Assembly: GCA_001972305.1 (NCBI GenBank)
Contig: BDDD01005037.1
Location: 3,562 to 67,561 of the forward strand
DNA length: 64,000 bases
Origin: Cephalotus follicularis
Taxonomy: Eukaryota; Streptophyta; Magnoliopsida; Oxalidales; Cephalotaceae
Reading direction: 5' to 3'
Shown: in pieces, positions 20,728-33,650 of the stretch
Numbering within the stretch: position 1 is the stretch's first letter
How the letters are laid out: every line of letters begins with the position of its first letter
The notes under the pieces: model-generated
Database searches by the model: none
The model's input: only the letters and a program-made list of their open reading frames with translations
What the model was told of the DNA's origin: nothing
Position numbers and translations under genes: made by a program

Positions 20728-22223
20728 TCACATCCCCAAAAAAACCCTCCGAGCATAGCAATCGATCGTAGCCCGATGACGATCCAACCAGTTCATTCCC
20801 AGAATCATATCGAAGTCATACATATCGATAGGCAAAAGGTCCGCATCACGAACCCGATCATCGAAAACAAGCAGACAAGAATAAAAGCACTCAGCAATCA
20901 CAACAGAAGAACTCGTAGGGGTCGAAAGAACCAAAGCTGGATCAAGCAACTGTGAAGACATCCCAAGATGCCGAACAAAAGACCTCGCTACATCCGAGTG
21001 GGTCGATCCAGTATCATACAAAACATAAGCCCTACGGTTACCAACATAAATAAAGCCTGAAACAGTACCTGGTGCATTAGTAGCTTGCTGTGTTGTGATG
21101 GCAAAGACACGACCTTCCACATTGCGCTGTCCATGATCTGCATTGTTCCCCTTCCTTTCCTTTGCACGAGGGTCTGGACAATCCTTCACGAAATGCCCTT
21201 TTTGACCACACACAAAACAGGCCCCGATAGCCTTGTAGCACACTCCCACTGGATGCTGTCTACCGCACACATCACACTTGGCAATCTGGACATCCGCAGC
21301 TCCCTAAGTCTGCCTCAAGTCATTACCGGGCTGTTGCTGTCCCCGGTTATCATTCCTCTTCCCACGCTTGCCATTTTTTCCTTATAATTTTGTCCAGAAC
21401 CTTGCCCTTGAGAATATCCTCTGTTTCTCTTTCTGTCACTCTCCTGTCGAGCTGCCTGGAAATCTAACCTTTCCAATTCTATGTTCTTCGTTGCATTGGC
21501 CACTTTAGAAACTTCAGCAAACCTGGTGTTGATCAGTTTACCCCAGAACTGATAATGCAACTTCCACTTGAACTTTTCTGCCTGCTCTAGTGCTGTCCCT
21601 GCCGCGGACCCAGCAAAACCAGCAAGCCTCGTGAAACGAGTCAGAAACTCTGTCACCGACTCTCCATCCTTCTGTCTGGTATTGATAAACTCTCTGGCGT
21701 AAGCCTCCTTATCAGTGGTGGAAAAATAATGCTGATAAAAGACCTCGCAAAACTCGGACGAGGTCAAAGTCTCCGCATAGTTGCCACCCTTAGCCAAATC
21801 CACAGCTTTCCACCATTTCTGAGCATCACCCTCAAGCTTGTACACAGCTAACTTAATCTTCTGTTCATCACTGCAGCCAAGCACATCAAAGATCTTATCC
21901 ATATGAGTAATCAAGTGCTCAGCCTCCACCGGAGTCATGGCTGAGCTGAAAGACTACGGTCTCTGCTTCTAGAACCGCTCAAGCCAGATATAAGTGGGCG
22001 TATCATTCCTGCCCCCAGCTTCTTATCCCAACTGAACATCAGCTGGAGCATCCTCAGCAATAACTGGCTCCCTACGGCCCTGGTTCTGATTCTGCTCACT
22101 CAACACGCGTCGTACCTCCTGAGCGACTACTTGACGTACAAGCTCCTCCATGGTAGGCTCATTTCTGACTTCCTGAGCCTCAACGGGTGCAGTCCTCCGA
22201 GCAGCGTTCCTTGTACATGCCAT
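20728..22223 (-). pseudogene. Element B gag and protease
   Basis: Gag starts MACTRNAARRTAPVE at 22223; several stops (about 21940-22025) follow the first 66 residues. The capsid part resumes with EGDAQKWWKAV and FINTRQKDGESVTEFLTRF. A frame change near 21300 leads to a zinc knuckle (CFVCGQKGHFVKDC) and protease (YVLYDTGSTHSDVARSF, MILGMNWLDRH). Another frame change at about 20700-20730 separates protease from RT. Three or more lesions make this a pseudogene. Confidence 0.88.
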
Positions 22224-22378
22224 CTACGAAAAGGCACCCAAAACATGAAACATCACAAGGAACAAAAACCAAAGTAGAAACATAACATAAAATCAAAATC
22301 GAAACAGCCTAACCCGGTGTCTACCCAATCTCACAGGTCCAACCTAGTTAGGTCTTCTAAGGAAAAAAAACCTAATTA

Positions 22379-22388
22379 TCTGATACCA
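22379..22388 (-). other. Primer-binding site, element B
   Basis: The minus strand reads TGGTATCAGA five bases inside the 5' LTR, complementary to the initiator-methionine tRNA 3' end. Gag starts only about 155 bp downstream, so B has no room for a leader ORF like that of A. Confidence 0.88.
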
Positions 22389-22393
22389 AAATC

Positions 22394-25128
22394 TGTAACA
22401 CCCCCGGACGGTGGGAGTTGTCACGGGTCATATCATACAGAACATATCTGAACATAACATAGCCTATCTAATCATAACACTTCTTTATTAGCCAAAAACA
22501 TGGCAGACTTAACTTAACATTAAAACTTAACAGTTAACCATTTTAAACATTTGCGGAAAAACTCAAAACATAAATAAGGTTCCAAATTTAAAATATAAAA
22601 CATAACCATCAGTGTTTATGACTACTAGACATAACATAGGGATCACACTCCTAGGGATCCAAAGACATAGGGTAGTCATCACTCTTTCACACTTTCCCCC
22701 CGCTGCTCCCGAAAACCTGCCGCATGGAAACAAAAACGCGGCTGAGCAAACCTCAGTACGGATAAGGGAAATAAAAATAGTAAACGATAATTTTAAAAGT
22801 AGTAAGATTTCAATAAAACTCATAATATAAATCTTAAGCAATTAAAACAGATACATAATCGTAAAATCACATTTATACTTCCATAAGATCAATATAACTT
22901 TCGAAACATTTATGAATCATTTCATAAAATCATTTACGAATCATAGGTCATAAAACACAAATCATACTGAGTCACATACATATCATATAACATAAATTTG
23001 GCAAGGGAGGCGCTAATTCCACATGCCCACTAGAATTGAAGTGTACGGCACTACACAAGTCAATTCTCACATAACATATATCCGATCACACCTCGGATCA
23101 TATCTCAGATCACATACACTAGAATCGATTCATACGCCTCTATCATACATAGCGGATCCATAAATCCACCTCATGGGATTTATTCATACACTCAGAGACG
23201 CTGTAGTCTAATCACACCGCTACGGAAGTGTCACGTCCCCGTGCCAGGCCCACGACGTGCCTATGGTACGCCCCATAGGTGGGTAAAATACTCAGTATTC
23301 ATTTCAAAAATATTGAATTATCAAAATCAATTTAAAATCACATAAAATATGCTTTCACAAAACATATCGAAAAACCGCTCACAAGGGTATCATAACATAC
23401 ATTTCATAACATATTGTATCATTTCATATCATATGTATAAAGTCGGAATCATTTAAAATGTTAAACCAACTTTATTTTCGAAACGTGTCAAAGTCATAAA
23501 ACATTATAAATTTCACAAACGAAGAAGCATATCAAAACTGTTTTCAGTTCGAAACATCAGATAGCCAAGGAACAGAAAATCCGTACCTTATGCGCTCACA
23601 AAGTACTTACGGATAGACGATTCAAACGAATTCCACTTGAAGCACAATAATCTAAAAGGCATCCAAAATCATACGTATAAGAGTCTAAGACACATCAGAA
23701 GCATTAAACAGACTCTTAACAGTGTTTGGAAAAGACTCGGATCGATTCAAGGAACAAACGAATCAAAACAATTGAAAACAGTACATTTCTGGGCAAAACA
23801 GTCAACTATTACAGAGCACCAGCCGACTGGGGAAGCTTGGCAGTCGACTATTCATAAGGTCCAGTCGACTACTCAAACCAGCATGCAGGCAGTCGACTGG
23901 TTCATACATCCAGTCGACTACTCAACCTAAGACAGTCGACTATGTTCATATGGCAGTCGGCTGTTCATCCAATCCAGCCGACTGTCCACAGGAACAGCCG
24001 ACTGTTCTGGATGACAGAACAGTAGGAAGCTAGACAATTCAATATAGAAATGAGTTCAAATGATTTCTACATTAAGCCAGAGACACATGGACATAATTAT
24101 ATGACATAATATGACATTTATATGTCTCAGAAACACACAAATGACAGGAAAACAACTGGACAGTGGCTAGACTCTCAAAAGGAATCAAGAAGACATGCAT
24201 ACATATATGTCCTGATTCTGTCCATAATATTTTACAGATGTTATAAAACCAGTTTATGACAAGTCTATGTGTATTACACACGTTAACAGACTGATTAACA
24301 TTATGACAGAACATATTAACATAGGAATTGAAACCAAAGGACAGTAAGAGCATAAAAACTGAATTTATGACATTGGAACAAAACCATCACTGGAGGGAAT
24401 GAATTTAACTAACCTATAATGGTATTGCAAACACAGAAACAGCAGAAGGAACACTACAAAGCAGTTGTGAAATGGCTGCACACAAGGACAAGAAGGAAAC
24501 CAAACAAAGAGATACACAATATGCATAACAAACCAGAAGAATTCAACCTAAAAGAACAACAAAATGAGTTGAGATTACCTCTGTAACAATTTCACAAGGA
24601 TTATAGAAACTCCAACAGTGTAGATTCGGCAGTGAGAGGTGGAGAAAACAATGGCATGAACCAATACACTAGCATTCTTAAAATAAGAAGGAAAGGAGTG
24701 ATTTGGGGAATGAATAAGGAAGAAAGGAGGCAAGAATCTGTTGAATATGGAAAAGGGAGATTGAAGACGTATGAGAGTAATGAGGGAGGGAAAGAATTCG
24801 GGTGAAGGAAGGAGAAGAATAGGAAATAAGAAGAAAAAAGGAAAGAAAAGGAAGAAAAAGGAAAAGGAAAATAAAAGGAAATAAGGAAATAAATAAAATA
24901 AAAGGGTTTATAAAATAAAATGAATTGTTTTAATGAAATAAAATTTTGATAAAATAGGCCCAAACCCAACATAGCATTACATACCCAAAATTGGACTGGT
25001 ATCAGTCAGCCCAAATCACATAAGCCCAAAACATAGGGCAACCGGACTTTAAAATTAAACAAAATTAAAAAGCCCGAAAACACACACAGAATCCGTAAAA
25101 TACATTTACGAACAGACAGGGTATTACA
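22394..25128 (-). repeat. 5' LTR of element B, complete
   Basis: About 2735 bp, TG...CA, next to the primer-binding site. It includes the CAGTCGACTG array missing from the deleted 3' LTR. Confidence 0.9.
23799..24010. repeat. Array of CAGTCGACTG palindromes (B LTR)
   Basis: About ten units of CAGTCGACT(A/G), CAGTCGGCTG or CAGCCGACTG in 210 bp, spaced mostly 15-25 bp. CAGTCGACTG is a perfect 10-bp palindrome; the variants differ mostly by one transition. Confidence 0.85.
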
Positions 25129-25457
25129 GTTTTTACTACAGAAATTTCTAACACCTAAAACCTAGTCCATCGTCCTTCTAAGGCCCTGTTTATGATCCTA
25201 AACTTCACCTAGGACTGTTTGAATGCCCCATGGGCCATAAACAACCCTTGTACATTGTCTTTGGATCAATAAACAATCCACTAGTTGGTTAATTACACTA
25301 GTTCACCTAATTGGTCCAACCAATTAAATCACACAATCCAATTATATAATTTTTAAATAAGTTAGGGTATAAGTTCCTTAACACTTTCGGCCACCATTTG
25401 ATTAACCAATTAAACCACCAAAAATAAAAATTCAAGTCCAATTGGAGTTAATTAGGA

Positions 25458-25470
25458 GGCTCTGATACCA
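25458..25470 (-). other. Primer-binding site, element G
   Basis: The minus strand reads TGGTATCAGAGCC, a full initiator-tRNA match, three bases from the LTR end at 25474. Confidence 0.88.
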
Positions 25471-25473
25471 CTT

Positions 25474-26607
25474 TGAAGGAAGCGTTTTAGGGTTATAGGT
25501 CATTTTAGGTCATAGGTCCATATAGTGCTCAACTTTGATTTTTCAATCAAAGTGACTCCATGTCAAGGAACACCCTGAAAATCTAAGTCCATAAATGTAC
25601 ATAACCATTTAAGGATCACTAATTAAAAACCAATTGAACAAATCAACACAAGCATGCCAAAGGAAACACACGGGTCAACCTAGGGTTCCCACAACCCCAG
25701 CTTTGGCTCCAAGCAAGAAAAGTACTAGGATTTGCCAAGCAAACCCTAGCACCCATGGGTTCCAAGCAACCACAAACCCTAAGGTTTCAAGAGAAACCCT
25801 AAGGGTTTGGCTAGGGTTCCACCTGAAACCAAAAAGGGTTCGACTAGGGTTTGCTAGGCAAACCCTAGCAACCCGAAGCCAAGAGAGAAAACAGAAGGAG
25901 ATAGGGTTTAGGTTACCTTGCCCTTGAAGACTCCTTCCATCAAGTTTTCCCTCTACACTTTGACTATGGCTCCTCCTCCTCCAAGCTCCAAGAACCCATG
26001 TCCAAGAGCTCCAAAAACCATGAGTTCTCTAAGGCCAAACTCAACACACAAACTTTGGAACTTCAATCACACACCATGTAAGTTTTCCAAGATCATGATG
26101 ACCTCTAAGAAAACTAGTTGTGTGGAGAGTTCCTAAACCCTAATTTAGTGACCAAGATATGTCAAGCTACATTACAATGAATATTGTAACTCCACGTAAA
26201 ATGATCAAGTAAAAAGATGGGAGAATATGTGTGTTTCCTTTCTTCAAAAACTCTTAGCTTTTTCTTCAAGGTCTAACAATGAAGGAGAAGAAAGGAAGAA
26301 GAATATGAGAGAAGAGAGTGCCCTTTTTGGTTTCAGCCGAAATTGAGAGTACATGAGAGAATGAGAATGAACACTAAGTCACATGCCCTTCACTTTATGG
26401 TATTATTCTCTCTTACAATGTGTGAGGCAAGCCATGCCTCACACCATACCTTCACAATGCTTTGAGTGTCTAGCACTCATAGCTAGAATTGAATTTGAAT
26501 TCAATTCTTTAAGGTTTGGCTGACACCCCACACACACACACACACACGAGACAAGGCCCATGCTCTCATCTTACACCCACATGCCATGGAGTGTAAAACA
26601 CACAATC
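25474..26607 (-). repeat. 5' LTR of element G, proximal piece
   Basis: Begins TGAAGGAAGCG on the plus strand, the reverse of an LTR end. Between 25680 and 25915 it contains about eight AAACCCTA/TAGGGTTT words resembling telo-box elements. It is interrupted at 26607 by solo LTR H. Open frames here are short and have no recognisable domain. Confidence 0.65.
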
Positions 26608-27913
26608 TGTAACACCCCCGAACGGTTGGGAGTGTTTACAGGACATATAACACTAAACTTATCAAAACATAAACTTAACTTTATTCAAATAACATGGTGG
26701 TTTTAAAACTGATAAACAGAATAACATAATCCTTAACATAAATTTCCAAATCCAAAATACTGTTCATAATACTGGCCTAAACATAACCATATAACAACTG
26801 AAACATAACAGGATCAAACTCCTAGGCGATCCTCTGATAAAGGGTTGACATTTCTCATCACACATTCCCTTGATGTTCCTGATAACCTGCCGCATAGAAA
26901 ACAAAAACACTACTTAGCAAACCTCGGTACGGATATAAAATATAAAACAATAAACGGAAATTTGAAAGACAAACAAATATCTGAACTTTAAAATCAGAAT
27001 TTTCATGCAAAACATGAATTAAATACTCTTTCATAAAGTAAAATAGAATATTCATATAAAACAATTGTTAAATCTCATAATTTTCTGAATGTCATAATTT
27101 TCCAAATTTCATAATTTCATACAGAGAATCCGAGTACATATATATATATATGCAAGGGGTTCGCGACGCCCACATGCCCGACGGAACGACGCGTACTGCA
27201 CTACACAATCAATTCCCATATCTAAATCCGAACAAAATTTCCTAGGGCCGACCCATACGCCTCTATCCGAAATATCACACTCAGGTGATCAAAAATTGGA
27301 TCCATAATCCTATTCACATGATATCAAAACAGTGAGAGACGTCGTAGACTGATCACACCCCCACGGATGGTGTCATGTCCTCCGTGCCAAAGAACATGCC
27401 TATGGGACCCCATAGGTAGGTATAAGTCTGTATGTCATTATTCCAAAATATTTTTTTACTCTAAAAACAATTCAAATCATAAACGGTTTTTCTGAACATT
27501 TCTGAACATATCCGAAATCATTATCATATCCGTATTATAAAAAGTCAACATACTTTTATAATCGAAAATGATACTCATTTAATTCCATAAATAATTAAAG
27601 GAGTTGAAAATAATAAAATCTACATTTTATTCATCAAAACTGAATTTATTTAAATAAAACCGAAAGAGATATCTGAGAACGAAAAAAATAAATATGTACT
27701 AAAAGCATAATTGAATTCATTTCATAAAACCGAAGGAAAAATACAAGAATAAAGAATCCGTACCTTAGCCGTTCAAACGCAAACTATTCCAAGAATGAAT
27801 CAAAATACTCAAAGAATCACCCTAATCTCCACCACAGATGTTTTAGAACCCTAAACATACCAACAAGATAGTGTTACAAACTATCAGACACATATTACAA
27901 TTTCCAAGAGGAT

Positions 27914-28155
27914 GAGCGTCGACGTTTACAACATAAGCGTCGACGCTAAAACAAGGCGTCAACGAAAATCACAACTAAGCGTCGTCAAAAAATGATAGTT
28001 TACGATGAAAGCGTCGACGCTCAAACAAAGCGTTGACGTTTAAGACATAAGCGTCAACAGGAAGCAAAAATAGTTGACGCTTTAACTCATGCAAGATGAT
28101 AAAAACAGTTTTTTCTATGAACAGGCGTCGACACATAAGGTATAGGCGTTGAAGC
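27914..28155. repeat. Array of AGCGTCGACGCT units in solo LTR H (first block)
   Basis: About nine units of AAGCGTCGACGCT and decayed versions (GCGTCAACG, GCGTTGACG, GCGTCGTC). The core matches that of element A although the LTRs are otherwise different. Confidence 0.8.
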
Positions 28156-28735
28156 ATTAGGTCGAAAACATAAAAACGCAGTGCTATACCAGTTGCAATC
28201 ATGAACAAAATCAAGTTTTCTTAACCATAAATCATAAAATTGTAATATGCAGGCTCTAAAACATGTCTTCTATGGTTGAAAAATACCAGCATAACATTTC
28301 AATGCATAAACATATGACTTACAGGTTACATATATCAATAACAACCTTTAAAATATGTTTCCTAGCATTGTATTGTTTAAGAGAGTTTTCATGGATTAAC
28401 AATGGAGTTTTTAACAATCTCTAAGTTTTCTATTCAGCAAAACGGTAACATAAAACGATAATGAAATCTGTAGCTTAACATACCTTCAAAAGATGTGAAA
28501 ACAGTGGAGAGAACAACGGCTATGGCTGTTTTTGGTTTGTAAAATAATGCAGATGATGGAGTTTTAAAAAGAGATGAAAATGGGTGATTCTAAATGGAAA
28601 AACATGAGGATTAAAGACATTTCTTCCATGCAGATATGCGTCCAACACAGATGGGAAAACAGATATCCGATTTATGGCAATAATCCCACCTTCCTTACAA
28701 AGCCACCGTCCATGCATGAATATGAAAAAATGGCT

Positions 28736-28876
28736 AAAGCGTCGACGGTCACGCAAAAGCGTCGGCACTTAACCCTTTTCAACTAAAGCATCGACGGTTG
28801 AAACAAGGCGTTAGCGCTTCACATATACGTGCCAAGGCGTCGATGGTTAAAATGATTGCGTTGACGCTTAACGCCT
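28736..28876. repeat. Array of GCGTCGACGG units in solo LTR H (second block)
   Basis: About six units such as AAAGCGTCGACGG, GCATCGACGG and GCGTTGACGC, set about 600 bp from the first block in the same LTR. Confidence 0.75.
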
Positions 28877-29007
28877 AGAAACGTAAAAAGAAATAAAGAG
28901 TTTTCAAAATCAACTATCAAACGGTCCAACGGAGCATAACACATATAGAATATGACAAAACGTAGCATATGACGATAAACGAATAGGCAACAAAACAAGA
29001 TATTGCA

Positions 29008-29882
29008 CAATCCTTTGACTTTGAATGCTTGTTTGTGGTGATGCCAAGTCTCCATCTTCATGTTGTGACAAGTGTCCAACAACCCTAGCATCCATGCAAA
29101 CTAGCATCTCCAAGATGCTATTCTCCCACCAAGTAACACGTATCCAACATATGTCACTTTTGGATAATCCGACCAGACCTGAAAGCCCGATTTAAAATCT
29201 GGTAATACGATATATTCCCAGAACGCCCTCAAGGCCCGGTACGATCATTTAAATAGTTCCCAGACTATTAAAATGATCCTGGAAGCATATCTAATATGTT
29301 TCTAGATCCGCAGAATTAATTTCACATTAATCTCCACGTCAATCGTCCGATTCCAGTTCAACCAACACTTTTTCCTGTCCACAGTAACAGTGCACTATTT
29401 CCTTCGTCATCCTTTGCTCCGACCGTGGCCTAAGGTAAGGATACGTGTCAACTCCAGTTTTTTCACAATGTCTATAAATTTGAAAACACATTACGACTAT
29501 TGGAAAACTTTCCCAGAAACCTAGTTTCCTGTCTGCCGGCACCTGGCCATGTATTTTCAAGTCCATAAGGAATATAGATACTATAGAGCTGATCACCCTC
29601 ACATCGAGTGTTACGATTCCATGTTGCGTACTCTCCTACGTTCAAATAGATCCCACGAGGCCCAAAGACCGTCCATTTGTAAGTCCCATGGGAGAACTGG
29701 GTAAGGCAGAGATCAAAGCCAGGTAGTCACTACATAATGCATAGCAACTGCTCAGGTCTAAGGAACAAGCAAGTCTAGCCATGGCCTACAAATCACCCAG
29801 TGCTTGTACACTACGACAACCGATAGGAATCTCTATAGACACTAGGTATGTGACTGTCCAAATAGGATTTCTATGGTGGGTC
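29008..29882 (-). repeat. 5' LTR of element G, distal piece
   Basis: Read in reverse, 29339-29882 matches the middle of the element D LTR. Shared anchors include CTTAGACCTGAG, GCTTTGATCTCT, the GGTCTTTGGG block and ATTAGATATGCTTCC-like words. It stops abruptly where D begins, at about position 400 of the LTR by comparison with D. D may have inserted into G, with the outer part of G lost or displaced. Confidence 0.7.
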
Positions 29883-32091
29883 TGTTAGATAGGGTGACCC
29901 GATAAGCCATTGGACGGGCTTATGTATCAGACCTATTTATGTATACAAATAGTCTTTTTCCATAAATATGACATGTGCTAATCTGTTTATATTAATTATG
30001 GCAATATCACTTGTGTTTTATCACTTAATCGAAGTAGTCTAAATAACCCTACATACACTTGTGATGCCCTGACATAAGGTTGGATGCCAAGTATAAAGGC
30101 AGTGAGATTGGCTACCTTATTCCTTATGTCGAATTAGTTCCAAGTCATAGGTTCACTTTGTGGGCATTAGTGAACCGGATAGACTTGCACGTATGTTTCC
30201 TGCTTTTGGGAATTGGGGGATGGATTATCTCACTACCATCTGTGTTGTGACACTAGGGCAAATACGGGGTGCACGCTGGGAACGTGTACACTGAACAGGA
30301 CCCGCGTAGGAGACACTATTTGGATAGTTGCTATTCTTGTGTCAGTAGTGACTCCTACTTGTTGCGGTTGTGTATAAGTGCTAGTCACTTAGCAAGTTCT
30401 CAAACTCGTCTGATCCTTAGACCTGAGTGACTACTCTATATTGTATGGAGATGGTTATGCTTTGATCTCTACCTTATCCAGTTCTTACACGGGGCTAGCA
30501 ATCGGGTGGTCTTTGGGTATAATTGAATATATATGAATAAAAGGGAGTGCGCAATATGGGATTGTCGTACATGAGCGAAGGTGATCGGCCCTATTATGGT
30601 CTAATTGTACTTTGGACTTATGAAATCCTTGGCCAAGGTTGAGGTGGACTGGAAATTGGATTTCCGAAGGGTCTACCAAAGGTCCTAGTAATAATCAGAT
30701 ATTTTAGCCATTGAGATATTATCTAGGTTTGACATGTATCCTTACCCTAGACCTCAATCAGGGCCAAGTCTGACGAGGGATTATAGCACACACGAACCGA
30801 CGACTCAGAAAGTCTCGTATTACGGTGGTGTGTAATAAATCATGAGAAAATTAATTAGACTAATTTTCATCTGGATAATATTGGATATTAGTCTGGAAGC
30901 ATTTTAAATAGGTTTGGGACCATTTATAATGGTTTAACCGAACCATAGGGGTATTTCGGTAATTTATGAACACCACCAATTTTAACCGAGATTTTAACAG
31001 GTCTCTACCTGATAATGATTTTTTCATAAATATATTGGAAATATTTAGTCTTGGTGACACTTATAGAATCAACTATTGGTTAGGTGGATTTTGCGAATTG
31101 TGTCATCGTTAAATGGTGACACATTTGCTTGATCTTATTTAATTAATATGCTATGGGATATGTGACATCACTAAAATGAGTACGACTCATTTAAGTAATT
31201 GTTGGTTTTTTTCTTGGAAAAGTGGACATGTGTTATATAAAGAATGAGTTGGACTCATTTTTGACACATGTAAGGCCACCCCACTAATAAAGGGATTGGG
31301 AACATGTTTTTCCTGTTAAGCGTCAACGCTTAGTGTCTAAGCGGGAAAATGAAATACAAAGTTCCCGCTCTTCTCTTGACAGGGCACAATGCCACAAATG
31401 ATACGGGCACGTCCTTCTCCCACTCCCAGACGTTTTTCCTTCTCATAGAAAAAAAGGGAGGACGTGGGTGAAGTGGTAAACGTGTTCTTAGAGAAAATGG
31501 CAGAAAAAAAAAGGAGAGTGACAATGTCGTGGGGTGCGATATTTTTTGTGTCAAAAACAGAGAACAAAATTGGCTTGGAGTCTGCAATTCCTCTCTTTTC
31601 CCTTCACTGATTTTTGTTCACCAAATTTGGAGCTAACCTAGGGTGGATTGTTATTGACGACCTCTATCAATTTCAACGTTCCCTTTGTGGGCATAGATCA
31701 TTAGTAAAACACAAATTGTATTATATAGCTGGACGGCTGCTGAAATTGGAGTTTGGGGTTTGGTACAGTAGGCTTTGCCGACTTGGAGGAACTAAAATCT
31801 TGGAGGGAGTCTTCTCAAGCGAGTACCGACAAAGACGAAGGAGCCATCACATTGTTATTGTTCCTATTGATTGTCTATGTCATTGTTTCATCACATAAGC
31901 ATGTATATGTGATGACTATTTGGTTATGATGTGATGTGGTGTTCCTTGGACCTGAAATTTGTAAAATTGGACCTGGTTTTACTATGGTGTTAAGAGTTTA
32001 TAAATTTGCTACCTAAACTGAAAATTTTATTTGCACCTCTTAACACCCTTGGTCAAGTTTTTGCCATGGGGATGAACTTCCATTCCCAAAA
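29883..32091 (+). repeat. 5' LTR of element D
   Basis: Start TGTTAGATAG is certain. The end is uncertain: a TTAACA terminus lies at 32040-32045, but the primer-binding site is only at 32093. The truncated partner cannot settle it. A small AAGCGTCAACGCTT palindrome lies at 31318. Confidence 0.75.
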
Positions 32092-32092
32092 A

Positions 32093-32104
32093 TGGTATCA
32101 AAGC
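32093..32104 (+). other. Primer-binding site, element D
   Basis: TGGTATCAAAGC differs by one base from the initiator-methionine tRNA complement (TGGTATCAGAGC). Confidence 0.8.
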
Positions 32105-32601
32105 CTACCAGTGAAATTGGATAGAATTCAAAATTATTTGTATTGTTGTCCAGTTTGAATTATCATTGGATGTTAATTTGAACATGTAAAGGATGCTTTA
32201 CATGTTGTTCCCAAAGGTGGAATGCAATTTGGAGTCCGTTTGACTATTTTCGTAGACACATGAAACTCATTGTGCATAACTTTGATTGTGTAGATTTTCT
32301 GTGCTTAATATGTGTAGGGAGTGTCTATTAGTTTGAGACAGTGGGAGCATTAGTGCAAACATTGTCTTGCTTCATGATACTCTTGCATGTAGTCCTTGGA
32401 TAATGCTTTTTGTTTCTAGTTTATGGACAATGGTTAAAGAATGGGTGAATTGCATAGGCCATTTGGTTTGAACTTGTGTTTGGAACCTACATAGTGCAAT
32501 TTTAGGTTTCCAAATGTTTGCTAAGTGTAGATGTTGGTGATGCCTAAGCCTAACCATTGAGAAAAGGTGCAGATTTTGGCATGGTGCCAATCTGCAGTAG
32601 T

Positions 32602-32813
32602 CTAACCGTCGACGGTTGGACTAAGCCCTGAGCTTAAGCGCTAATGAGAACGTTGAGCGCTAACGGTTTATATAAACTGTTGATGCTTAAGTGCCAAAGC
32701 ATCGACGGTTAGCCTAAAGCACGAACGGTTACTCAAGGCACTAACGGTTTGAAATAAACTATCGACGCTTAGAGTGTAACCAGCGACGCTTTAGACAAAC
32801 TGTCAATGCTTAG
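32602..32813. repeat. Array of AACCGTCGACGGTT-type units in D leader
   Basis: About twelve units alternate between AACCGTCGACGGTT, GCATCGACGGTT, GCGCTAACGGTT and TATCGACGCTT forms over 210 bp. The first unit is a perfect 14-bp palindrome. The array is about 500 bases after the primer-binding site, outside any LTR. Confidence 0.75.
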
Positions 32814-33650
32814 ATGGTAAAAATACATTGTTTGTAAAAATTTTGGAATTTTTGCATCAAAGAAATTAGAGGATAATTGATCATTGCTTGATTTAGTGGG
32901 AGTTAAACCCATAAACAACCTTTGATATTAAATTTTGTAATTGGTTATTATGAGAGGCATATGTGTATTGTTTTCGAAGTAATATTAGATATATGCTTTA
33001 ATACTCTTATGCACAATGGATGGCCTATAAGGGCAAGACCTAGCTTTGGTTTTCTTTTGTGGATGATTTTATCTGTTATTTATTAATGGTCTGTAATAAG
33101 GTGCCTACGTGCACCATTTAAATTTTCTCTTCTATCCTCTTTAGAATAGGGTCTCTTCTCTCTTTTTCTATGTATTCTCTTCTTTAAATGTTTTGTATGT
33201 AATTTTCATTTGGAATGTAACGTTGCATTTGTAAAAGAAGATCTTGCAAGCAAGGATGGAGAAGAGAAGAAGAGAAGTGCAAGACCATTGAAGGCCATGT
33301 ATGCATGCTGCTATATGTAATAGATAGATTTAATCATAACACCTAGGAAGACCGAGTAGTGACTTTGGGCTCAAGTTATTACTTATAGTGAGGTCCTTTC
33401 CATTCCATTGATTTATTTTAGAAATAAATCCAATGTGCATAAGAAGCATAGTCCTAATACACGTCATGCATGCAAAGCCGTAATTAATTGGAATTGGGTA
33501 ATGAAACCAATGAATTAATTAAGGGCTTGGTAAATTAAAAATATGAGACCTCAAATTCCCTCAACTAAATAATAAGAATGAATGTAGGAACCCATGGAGT
33601 GGTTCCCCGTGGCCTTCCTCAATCTTAGTTGAATGGTGTACCTGGGTTAT

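Larger units (their letters stand above)
17957..25128 (-). mobile_element. Ty3/gypsy element B, internally deleted
   Basis: LTR termini TGTAACACC...GTATTACA are flanked by a perfect 5-bp duplication GTTTT (17952-17956 and 25129-25133). The internal region keeps gag, protease, RT and RNase H on the minus strand. Integrase, any chromodomain, the polypurine tract and the inner end of the 3' LTR are gone. The 3' LTR also lacks about 1.66 kb present in the 5' LTR. It is inserted in the leader of copia element G. Confidence 0.92.
26608..29007 (-). repeat. Solo gypsy LTR H
   Basis: Starts TGTAACACCCCCGAACGG, close to the start of the element B LTR, and ends GATATTGCA. It is flanked by a perfect 5-bp duplication CAATC (26603-26607 and 29008-29012). 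No internal region is present, so unequal recombination between two LTRs is the likely origin. Orientation is taken from the similarity to element B. No gene is seen inside. Confidence 0.82.
16115..29882 (-). mobile_element. Ty1/copia element G, fragmented by nested insertions
   Basis: Pieces in order on the minus strand: LTR sequence (29882-29008, then 26607-25474), primer-binding site (25470-25458), leader (25457-25134, then 17951-16256) and gag start (16255). Between them sit solo LTR H and element B, each with a perfect target duplication. The leader next to gag aligns well with the leader of element D, so G and D belong to one family in opposite orientations. Everything after the first 47 gag codons is lost or displaced. 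Confidence 0.75.

Noticed and set aside
25680-25915. AAACCCTA words as an interstitial telomere
   Set aside because: Units are scattered and separated by unrelated sequence rather than in tandem, so true telomere DNA is unlikely.
29339-29602. Minus-strand open frame of 87 codons
   Set aside because: It lies in LTR sequence homologous to the D LTR. The D copy does not preserve the frame.
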